Part shown: piece after piece, positions 29,908 to 39,026 of the stretch
Numbering within the stretch: position 1 is the first letter of the stretch
Layout of the letters: each line of letters starts with the position of its first letter
Assembly (NCBI GenBank): GCA_025642065.1
Contig: JAODUP010000070.1
Location: forward strand, 474,001-538,000
Origin: Paralvinella palmiformis
Taxonomy: Eukaryota; Annelida; Polychaeta; Terebellida; Alvinellidae
Reading direction: 5' to 3'
Length of the DNA stretch: 64,000 bases
The notes under the pieces: generated by a model
The model's input: only the letters and a program-made list of their open reading frames with translations
The model's database searches: none
What the model was told of the DNA's origin: nothing
Program-made: the position numbers and the translations under genes

Positions 29908-30177
29908 ATAACTTTATCTAATATACATGTCCATCTTGGGGCCACATATGATGAAAACTATACTCCTAGCTGGTGTGACAAAATTGGAGGAATTACAGAT
30001 TTCCCCAGACGCCAGGACCGTTATCACAGACTTGGCTATTACAGTCATTTCTCAGTACTGGAGCCTCATGTTACATCAGAAGGACGTTTCTATCATTCAT
30101 CTACATCAGAGTATATGGAGAAATTAAAATCCAAGAGCTGGGATTGTCGGAACTTTATCGAGACAGTGCAGAAGTAA
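29908..30177 (+). CDS. Uncharacterised open frame, possible exon or processed pseudogene
   Basis: An 89-codon open stretch ending in TAA, with complex, non-repetitive composition. It is rich in W, Y, H and R: NYTPSWCDKIGGITDFPRRQ, DRYHRLGYYSHFSVLEPH, SSTSEYMEKLKSKSWDC. There is no start Met in frame and no strong splice acceptor at its left border. The DNA just upstream (29560-29850) also holds frames of normal composition (for example FKTIVDSPTLRELIISEEWK) in another phase. The block 29560-30177 could be a frameshifted retrocopy of an mRNA. I do not recognise the protein. Confidence 0.35.
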   Translation: MTLSNIHVHLGATYDENYTPSWCDKIGGITDFPRRQDRYHRLGYYSHFSVLEPHVTSEGRFYHSSTSEYMEKLKSKSWDCRNFIETVQK

Positions 30178-30516
30178 TTAAGGTACTTAATTCTGTGGCA
30201 ATTGTTAGATGGCTTAGTTTTACTGCCGGAGTTGAAACATACATACTGGACTATAGGGCCTTCAATTGAATACTCTATCACTATGACTTTCATTCGTATT
30301 CAGCAAGTTGAAATACAATCTGATGCATCCCTATCACTATACTACATATCAGGGACATTATATTCTTCCACGATTCCCAGTACCTATCTGGAATCTGTGT
30401 CATGTTACCTTATAGGGTAGAGCCAGGACAATCAGCATATCTGAGGGATGGAATACTTTTTTTTTGCAACTGATTTTCCATAACCATCCCCCTTTTGGAC
30501 TGTAGTTGGCTTAATC

Positions 30517-30548
<32 letters not shown>

Positions 30549-30809
30549 TGGTGGACAATTTGTGGGGACAATTTTAATAATTTTGTGCGGTTGCAATGAA
30601 TCGTCTCATATAATCTGTTTGATTACTTAGTAGTCTATTTATGTGCTAAATCATGCCGGATTATATAAACGAATATATATGCGCTAAATTGCATCAGATA
30701 TATGGAATTGCATGAGATATTGACTTTCGAATGTACGTACACATGTATCGATGTACTATGTTTGATGTAATTAGGGTAATTTTTTAAATATAACTATAAA
30801 TTTGGCCGG

Positions 30810-30935
30810 TATTATTTACCCGGCAGCCGGGTCCCGAACGATATAAAACGGTCTTATTCATCCGGCAGCCGGATCTCGCATCCGGGTATACAACGCTAAT
30901 TTTAGTTCTTGCTCAGCCGGCATTGCCGGGTGCGG
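30810..30935. repeat. CCGGCAGCCGGG palindromic repeat block, left
   Basis: Palindromic units CCGGCAGCCGGG, CCGGCAGCCGGA and CCGGCATTGCCGGG occur at about 30820, 30860 and 30917, in a locally GC-rich patch. The related block at 38715-38812 contains CCGGCAGCCGGGTGAATAAT, which is the mirror image of TATTTACCCGGCAGCCGGGT at 30813. The two blocks look like the ends or tandem parts of an outer element into which the 7.7 kb element inserted. Confidence 0.55.
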
Positions 30936-31412
30936 AAAACGACATAAATCTTCACTGGTATCCGGACATTTAGCCAACGGACATTTAGCCAAAATTTGCA
31001 GGGGGACATTTAGCCGACATTCAATTTTTTTATCTTACATATACATGTATGTATATTGTTATAATTTTGAGTTTGTGTATGCTCTGTCAATATTATGTTC
31101 TGTTTATGGATGTTGCAAATATAGGTCTATCTTTAGATAAGATGTTAGCAACATAATAATTATTGCTGCTTTTGTACAATTTGTATATTTTTAATAATGT
31201 TTTGTATTTGAGTAATATTACTGAGACGCACCTTTTATTTGAGAGACTACTATTCTACCATTTATGGCTGGAATATTGCAATTTTATGTTCATTATATGT
31301 ATGATGTCATGTGGATTACGCTGACAGAAATATTTATTGTGGATTTGAATTTGTGGGTGAAATATTACTGGATTTCAACATGTCAAAAGCGACTGGATAA
31401 AATTGACTCTAA

Positions 31413-32125
31413 GGCACCGAGAAAAACTACTATGAAGTAGCTGTTGGAATGAAAATTGGAATATTAAAAACATGGGGACAATGTCATAAGCAAACAAATA
31501 AGTCACCTGGAGCTTTGTTTGAGGGTTTTGTTACCCTAGAAAAGGCAGTTGAATTCCTCTTGGAAAATACGCCTATGGAAAAGGTTGCCATTCTGGTATT
31601 TAATGGGCGTGGCCTGAGTATGCCATTGAATGAATTGAATGCCAAAGCAGAATTATGAGAGTGTGGTTCATTCTGAGAAACCAATTATTGATCCTGTTTT
31701 AACCTTTGTAGTGTATCCCTTGGATAGTTCACCTCTTGGATATGTGACAAACACACTAGTTAAGTTTTATTGAGTTAACACGTGCAAAGGACATATTATG
31801 GGATACTGCAAATCGTGATGTAATAGGCGTATATACAAAACGGCGTGATCGATCAACCAGATCAGTGTCTGATATTATTGCTTCGGATATCACTGGCGCT
31901 ATCCAGAAATTGGACATAGCAGGTATTGTACTAAATGTGGCTGTCGATCCCGTGGGATTGAACAGGATCCCAAAGGTAACACCATCAGAAGAAAAAAAGC
32001 GTTATCCTTGTGCGAAAGACTAGCTGCAGTAGAAAATCGGGTGAGGGAACTTGAAGTGACGGTCATTGAGAATGTTTGCAAAATAGCTGTGATGGAAGAG
32101 AAGGTTGAAAAGGGTAAAAGGTTAG
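31413..32125 (+). pseudogene. Viroplasmin/RNase H1-N-like plus coiled-coil protein, degenerate
   Basis: The first frame (31413-31658) reads KNYYEVAVGMKIGILKTWGQ, CHKQTNKSPGALFEGFVTLE, KAVEFLLE. This matches the fold pattern of the viroplasmin / RNase H1 N-terminal domain (Y-V-G-x-x-G-I-W-C, G-A-x-F-x-F). Later frames give YESVVHSEKPIIDPVLTFVV, AKDILWDTANRDVIGVYTKR, RDRSTRSVSDIIASDI, and a heptad-rich end (ENRVRELEVTVIENV, KIAVMEEKVEK). At least three frame changes or stops separate them. It lies inside the 7.7 kb element and may be its own gene rather than a passenger. Function unknown. Confidence 0.5.
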
Positions 32126-32521
32126 GCGAGTGTGGTGTCATCCAAATCACCAGTGCCACCACGCTCCATTAATGCCGGTAAGACTGTTTCATCAGCTCCA
32201 CTGCTTCCGACGGAGCAACTGCTTTATCAATTGAATAATAATGGAAGTATTTTTGAATTAAAACTCTGTAAGTTAAACTCTGTAAATACTGTTGATAACG
32301 ACATTTGTCCTACTTCATCAGCTATAATTGAATTTTGTCTTCTAAGAGACGTGGCGATGGATGCTGACTGGCCAATGAGCGACACCTGTGAGCTTTTACA
32401 TTTTTGTGTGCGTTGCTTAGTAATATTAACTTTCATGTTTACTGTTTTGCACTATTATTTTGTAATGTTGGCACATGAAAACCTTTATACACGTACATTG
32501 TACTATAAAATAGTATGAATA

Positions 32522-32583
<62 letters not shown>

Positions 32584-33137
32584 TGTTTTCTCCGTTATTA
32601 TCCATAAATATAAATAATAATATGCAACATGCAATATGTCAGGGTTGGGAGATTTTTTACACAGATATTATTAACACCGTTAATTAATGGTTATTAACGT
32701 CATGTAAAAAAAGTTTTTTTACAGTTTTTTACACTGACTTGTAAAAAGCTAAATTTAAATAAAATGCAGCTATAAAATAGTAAAATGATAACAATATAAC
32801 GACATCTACTACAACATTACTGTAATACATACAATAAGTAACACAGCAATTGAGTTAACAGACTAATCCACATTATGATAACCCAATATCCAGTCTATAG
32901 TTGACCCCTTCACTGACTACTTAACTATATCTGACATGTGGGTTATTACTACTTGTATATACAGTAGATATTCTACTAGTCTCAGAATAATCCTCTATCC
33001 AATGTTGACACTTACATGTATTATAATGTTGTTAAGATGTGACTTCATAACCCAGGTGACATATCATACTGTTAAAAGTGTCCATCTTTCCGTACTGCTC
33101 CCCTGTAAGTGGTGGGGGAGGAGGTTTCTCGGGTGTA

Positions 33138-33449
33138 GGACAGTTGCTCACCCGGACAGTTGCTCACCAGGACACTTACTCACCAAACAAATAAAAAAGT
33201 GGACACTTGCTCACCCATGAATTTTATTGAGAAAAAAATCCACATAATTATATTAATAAATTAAAATAATCTCATTAAAATACTTATTATTTAATTTCAA
33301 CTATTAATCAGGGTTGGCAGGTTTAACCCCACCCTCTGCCTTAAACCCAGGTTTAACCTAGGTTGAGATAAACCCCCTAAAACTTTCAAGCTTTTTCAGG
33401 AATTAGATATAAGATTAAAAGGTCTAAGTATTTTATTTGGTTTTGATAA

Positions 33450-33507
<58 letters not shown>

Positions 33508-33800
33508 TATTTAGTTATATAACAGGGAATGATAATTTGATATGGTCCCCTGGTTATAAGAATTATATAATATTTATCACGCTGAAGTTTAATGCCCTAA
33601 TAATTGGTAATATTCATCCCAATAATTATATAGGTAATAGAATACAAAACATATATTTCTGAATTAAAAATCATTTAATTTTTTTTATCACAAATTCATT
33701 TTTTTTCTTATTAAAAATTCATTGGTGAGCAAGTGTCCACTTTTTCATTTGGTTGGTGAGCAACTAACCGGTGAGCAACTGTCCGGGTGAGCAAGTGTCC
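33138..33800. mobile_element. 660-bp element with iterated GGACA-TTGCTCACC units at both ends
   Basis: Left units GGACA(G/C)TTGCTCACC start at 33138, 33154, 33170 and 33201. Right units (inverted, GGTGAGCAAGTGTCC type) start at 33724, 33755, 33770 and 33786. The spacing is 15-16 bp or about 31 bp, and the two ends mirror each other (for example AAAAAGTGGACACTTGCTCA and its complement). The middle is AT-rich with a long AT tract (33452-33506) and CAGGGTTGGCAGGTTT at 33310, and no coding frame. It sits inside the 7.7 kb element and shares the TGTCC-ended unit design. Confidence 0.6.
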
Positions 33801-33920
33801 GTACTCCGGTTTCTCAACGACTCCAACATAGACGCTGTGCCGAATAAGCGACAGCCTGGGGATTCTCCCCGAACAACAAAACAAACAAACATAGCGTTAA
33901 AATTTTGCTTCGTACAATGG

Positions 33921-34066
33921 ATTGAATAAAATTCAATTACATACACTATAACGCTTGAATATAACAGCTGTTGACTATATGTAGCATCCATAATTATAAG
34001 TTTTAGAATATAAGACATCATTTTGTGTTTGTTACATTCGTACAATGAATTACAAAAATACAATTG
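33921..34066. repeat. 146-bp direct repeat, left of the LINE (target-site duplication)
   Basis: Begins ATTGAATAAAATTCAATTAC and ends AAAATACAATTG. The right copy at 38362-38507 has equal length with about eight mismatches. The two copies abut the two ends of the LINE exactly. Confidence 0.75.
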
Positions 34067-37000
34067 GCCGCCATCTTGTTTATTGGCATTATCAAGCAAC
34101 GGCCCATGGCTGACGCTAAGATCGAGGAACAAAGTCAAAATATCATCAAACACTTTCAAACAAGTGGGTTTGCAACAGAGTGTAGACATGAGAATGTTTT
34201 TGACATTACTAACTGTATCTGAGGTGTTTTCATCATGCCTTATCACAGGCGACAGGTACAGCCAACCGTATATTATGGTGGACCAACTCCATCAGGATCC
34301 CTCCCTGTGGTACCCTGCATTAAGCCTAACAACACCCAATAGGCACTACACTCATTTGTTCTTCCAAGCATGCCTCGCCATCAACGTTAAGGGTAGCAGG
34401 AAACCTGAAAGAACAAGCAACCGGCTGTTCCTTCTATATGTCTGCGCACTGCTTACCGTGAAATCAGCTGACACACAGAGAAATCCTGGTCCCAGGACAC
34501 CTAAATTTCCCTGCCAGATATGCAGTAAAGGAGTCAGGTGGAACCAGCGAGGATTTGCTTGCGACCACTGTTCTACATGGCTACACGTGGCATGTATTGG
34601 CATGGACACAAAGAAATACACCTATCTAGCCAATAATTTCAACATCACATGGCTTTGTGATAACTGCAAGAAACCAAACCATTCAACTACACTATTTGCA
34701 TCGGCACTTGCTGATGAATCTACCAACATTTATAGTGTCCTCTCAGAGAGTGATGAGTTGCACAAATCATCAGCATACATCTCGTCTTTGAACATGAGCA
34801 CGTCTATCGGCGAACCTTTAGCGTCACCCCCCCCCCCGAAGGCAACAAACAACAATGCCAATATTAAAAACACCAGCTCCAAGTTAATTAGAGATGGCAT
34901 CCGGATACTAAGTATGAACTGCCAAAGTATTAAGCACAAAAAAGATGAGATATCAATCATCATTGACTCATCAGATCCAGATGTGATCATGTTCACTGAA
35001 ACCTGGCTACATCCTAAAAGAAGAAAATAATTCCTGCCTGACACCTATGAAGTCCATCGCAGAGACCAGCCTACTGATGCTAATGGAGGGGTACTTCTTG
35101 CAATCAAAAAGGACCTAAACAGCCGAGATGCGAACTGGACAAAGGACGCAAATCATGTGGCCCCAGACACAGAAATAGTCTTTGCAAAAATCAAAAACAA
35201 AAAGAAGGGGTCCACGCTCCTAGGTTGCTGCTACAGACCACCGAGCTCGGACTTAAGATATGTGAACTCACTCACAAATAGCATCCGCAGTCTCACACAG
35301 CACAACCCATCATCCACCGTATGGATGGGAGTCCCACCAGATCACTGGTCACAGCAATACCAAATCCATCACTGAGGCATTCCTCACAACCTTCCAAGAC
35401 ATCAGCCTAGAGTATAGATGGTACGATTCTCAACAAGATGTTCAAACACTCTGGACATCTTCCTAAGCAATAGACCCACATTGATAAATAGGGTGGAACC
35501 TATGCCTGGCATCAGCAACCATGTTACAATGGTCTACATTAATACCAGTGATAAACCCTTCAGGCAACGCCCACCGCCCAGAAAGATCACCCTGTGGAAA
35601 CATGCAGACATGGCTAAGTTGCGATCAGACATCGCTAGTCTCTCAGCATCAATGATAAGTAGCTACTCTGAGACTACTCCCGTAAACACTCTGTGGAACG
35701 TGCTAAACCAGGGTATAGCAAAATATCTTATACCCGCTTCAGCTCTCCATGGGTAAACTCCAACATTAAGAGGCTAACATGACGTAAAAAACGGGCTTAT
35801 AATAAGGCCAAGTCTACTAAAGACCCAGATCACTGGAACCGCTTCAAACGTCTAATTAAGATCCAACGGACATCATGCAGAGATGCATACAACTACTATG
35901 TCAGAGACATTATAACCCCTGACCTTAACAAACACCCGAAACGCTTCTGGAGCTTTGTCAAAAGCAAGAAGTGTGACAATAATGGTGTTGCTCCGCTTAT
36001 ACAGTGATCCAGCTAGTAAGGCTGATATACTGAACAAACAGTTTACTTCCTTCTTCACTAGGGAGAGTACAGAGCACATGCCTGACTTAGGACCAAGCCC
36101 CCACCCTCCCATGGCAAATATAACAGTGCAAGTGGGTGGAGTGGCAAAACGATTGAGAAATATCAACCCTCACAAGGCAGCTGGACCAGACAATATCTCG
36201 GCACGATTTCTGAATGCAACAGCAGTAGAATTAACACCGGCCTTGTCCTTAATATTTCAAGCCTCGCTGCAATAACGCACACTGCCAGATGACTGGAAGA
36301 AGCTTTTGTCTCACCAATCTTCAAGAAAGGCGACAGAAGCAAACCAGCTAATTATAGACCAGTATCTCTGACCTGCATATGTTGTAAGGTGATAGAGCAC
36401 ATCATCACCAGTTCAGTCATGAGCCACCTCGATCATCACAACATATTGACAGACGCACAACATGGATTTCGCAAGCAACGATCCTGCGAAAGTCAACTCA
36501 TCCTAACAGTAAGAGACCTTGCCCAGGGTATCGAGGAGAAATCCCAGCTGGATGTAATTCTTCTCGATTTCTCTAAAGCATTTGATATGGTCCCACATGC
36601 TAGGCTGTTACTGAAAGCCGCCCACTATAGTATGACAGATCACACACTCAGCTGGATCGAGCAGTTCCTGACAGGAAGACACCAGAAAGTTGCCCTTAAC
36701 ACAAGGAACAGTACTGGGACCACTGCTGTTCTTAATGTTCATTAATGACCTCCCCCAAGGTGTCACTTCAAGCATTAGGCTGTTTGCGGATTATTGTATC
36801 CTCTATCTTAAGATAGAGAGCCCCGCTAACTCAGCCTTTATGCAAGATGACGTCAACACATTACAATGCTGGGAGAAAAAATGACAAATGGAATTTCATC
36901 TAGAAAAGTGTCAGCTATTGCGAGTCACCAACAAACGCAATGTCATTCAGGAGGAGTTGCAGTTGCACAATAAGGCGTGGAGTTGCACAATAAGCTTAGC

Positions 37001-38361
37001 TGGCAGAAGCACATCCACAGCACAGCCCGCAAAGCCGATGCCACATGTGCATTTCTCCAAAGAAACATGCCAGGATGCCCAAGAGACACTAGGGCCCAGT
37101 GCTACTCCACACTCGTTAGACCTATCATGGAGTACGCCAGCACTATTTGGGACCCTCACACCCTGAAAGACATTGACTGGCTTGAGAAGACCCAACGCCG
37201 CTCTGCTAGATTTGTCTACCAAGACCTCTAGAGAACCAGTAGTATCACACAGATGATGACACAACTTGGATGGGAGTCACTAGCAGAGCGTCGTGCCAAG
37301 ACAAAGGCGATGATGGTGTACCGAGCAGTCCATGGCTTGGTGTGCATCCCAGTGTGGTCCTATCTGACCCCTGTGATATCAACCACCAGAGGGAACACTG
37401 TTCAGTTCTTCATCCAGTACTGCAGAACTACAACAATGCAGTACTCCTTCTTCCCGGATACAGCCCGCCTCTGGAACAGCCTCCCCCCAGATGTCGCTGC
37501 AGCTCAGTCACTGGAGTCAATTAAGACCAGACTCCATGGCTGTCTCCTAAGATGAGTCAGATAACAGCACCGTGTAGTTGTAGTGTAAAGTCATGGCCGG
37601 TTGTCGAATTAATACATCTAGGGAGAATTAGTAATCGCCCGTTCGTGCCGCTTTAAGGTTTGTGACCGACGAATTGTGGGGTCAATGGGTACGAAACCAT
37701 AGCGCTCCTATTGATTGATGTGCGAAAGAAGTAGGTGGTCACCCGTTCCGTGCCGCTTGGGGATTTGTGGCCAGCCGCTTGTTGGGATCGCACTGGTGTA
37801 GATGTCGTAGCCGCGGGGTTTGTACTCTATTGGTGTTTTCGTGGTGTGGGTTGAATGAGTGAAAGCTTTGTTTGAATGTTCGTAATGGTACAGCCAAGTC
37901 AGCGGAGATTGGATCAAGGGACATGCGTGTGTCCACTGGACAACACGCTGATTGTGCTGGTGGGGGGGGGAGGGTTCCACTCGGCGCTGCTTGAACCAGG
38001 TGACTATGCGGGGTCTACCAGACAACAACGCTGACGGTGCTATGGGGACAATTCCCTATAAATATCTGGATTTTAGGAGATTTGGGAGTTTGTTTCGATA
38101 AGAGTTTCGAGGAGTGTATAGCTTTTGTACAGTTTTGAGTAGAGAAATAAAGTAGATTCGAGACCACATGAGTTCGGAGTTGTGAAAGAGAGAACTTAGC
38201 CAAGGCCGCGTCCCAGAGCTCGGTACTTTTCAGTAGTTGTATATAGCTACGCACCCTGCACAAGTTAAATTTGCCTAGACACACCGCCACCACTCTCAAT
38301 AGTACACCAGTACGTAATATCCAAGTTAGGATTTTGTATAAGTTTAATATGAAGAAGAAGA
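34067..38361 (+). mobile_element. CR1-like LINE with 2A-like peptide, PHD finger, endonuclease and RT (defective)
   Basis: The 5' end is GCCGCCATCTTG and the 3' end is a short (GAA)n tail. The open frame to 35027 carries a 2A-like motif DTQRNPGP (34470-34493) and then a PHD finger Cys4-His-Cys3 (CQIC, CDHC, WLHVAC, CDNC; 34512-34667). The APE-type endonuclease starts IRILSMNCQSIKHK, with the motif FTETWL. A stop at 35028-35030 interrupts it, and it continues NGGVLLAIKKDL and LLGCCYRPPSSD. The reverse transcriptase is spread over frames: NPHKAAGPDNISARFL, ANYRPVSLTC, TDAQHGFRKQRSCESQL, LLDFSKAFDMVPH, GPLLFLMFINDLPQG, then LFADYCILYL. The catalytic pair normally reads ADD, so this copy cannot polymerise. 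The C-terminal part CYSTLVRPIMEYASTIWDPH and ARLWNSLPPDV closes by 37555. The 37556-38349 stretch is 3' UTR. Confidence 0.8.
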
Positions 38362-38507
38362 ATTGAATAAAATTCAATTACATACATTATGACGCTTGAA
38401 TATAACAGCTGTGTACTATATGTAACATCCGTAATTACAAGTTTTAGAATATGAGACATCATTTTGTGTTTGTTACATTCGTACAATGAATTACAAAAAT
38501 ACAATTG
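38362..38507. repeat. 146-bp direct repeat, right of the LINE
   Basis: Partner of 33921-34066. After it the host sequence resumes with CATACAATATTTTATATTTA and then the right inverted end of the 7.7 kb element. Confidence 0.75.
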
Positions 38508-38714
38508 CATACAATATTTTATATTTATTGAAACAACTATGTTTATATAGTGAAAACTCACATAAACATAATCAAACATGTTGAATGTTGGCTAAATGTC
38601 CTCCCCCCTGCAAATAATGGCAAAAATGTCCGTTGGCTAAGTGTCCCTTGGCTAAATGTCCGTTGGCTAAGTGTCCGTTGGTTAAATGTACCGGATTAAT
38701 CTTCACTCGGTGGA

Positions 38715-38812
38715 ACACCGGCAAGCCCAACGGGTCATCGCAAAATGAGGATTGGGTGGGCAGGAGACAAAATCTTCACTGGGGAACCGGCAGCCGGGTG
38801 AATAATAACTTC
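38715..38812. repeat. CCGGCAGCCGGG palindromic repeat block, right
   Basis: Contains CACCGGCAAGCCC and AACCGGCAGCCGGGTGAATA. Also carries another AATCTTCACT at 38771. Mirror partner of the block at 30810-30935. It ends about 215 bp before the HSD17B12 ATG. Confidence 0.5.
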
Positions 38813-39026
38813 CTATTATAATTTTAGATTAAAAGATGGGAATTTTTTTCCTTTTTTTATTAAGGGGTGAGCATTTGTCAGATGAGCGTGTCCACGATGT
38901 CTGCGCACCTGTTGTTGCTGTGGTCACGTTATTCTTTTGAGGATATGGTATTTAGTATTTCCAGCCAACGATGATTACCCATAAACCCTTCGCGATCACA
39001 TCATCTGGTGATGGTTTCTTTATAAC

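Larger units (their letters stand above)
30957..38697. mobile_element. 7.7-kb element with iterated 15-bp units in its inverted ends
   Basis: The left end ATCCGGACATTTAGCCAACG has units GGACATTTAGCC at 30964, 30979 and 31004. The right end has the inverted units GGCTAA(A/G)TGTCC at 38635, 38650, 38665 and a variant at 38680 (exact 15-bp spacing), plus 38590, and closes with CCGGAT. Both ends share an inner TTTGCAGGGGG block. Direct repeats AATCTTCACT at 30947-30956 and 38698-38707 could be the target-site duplication, but a third copy at 38771 weakens this. Inside are a degenerate viroplasmin-like frame, a hAT-related noncoding piece, the small 33.14-33.80 kb element, and a LINE. Superfamily unknown. 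Confidence 0.65.

Noticed and set aside
34023..34066. Start Met of the LINE open frame at 34023
   Set aside because: These bases belong to the flanking direct repeat, not to the LINE. The frame is open there by chance.
33764..34246. 160-codon minus-strand frame
   Set aside because: Spans the end of the small iterated element, the direct repeat and the LINE 5' end. A frame across unrelated pieces is a shadow.
37700..38330. Solo LTR (TATA-like CTATAAATA near 38055 and AATAAA near 38146)
   Set aside because: The 146-bp direct repeats and the (GAA)n tail put this stretch inside the LINE 3' UTR. No paired LTR was found.
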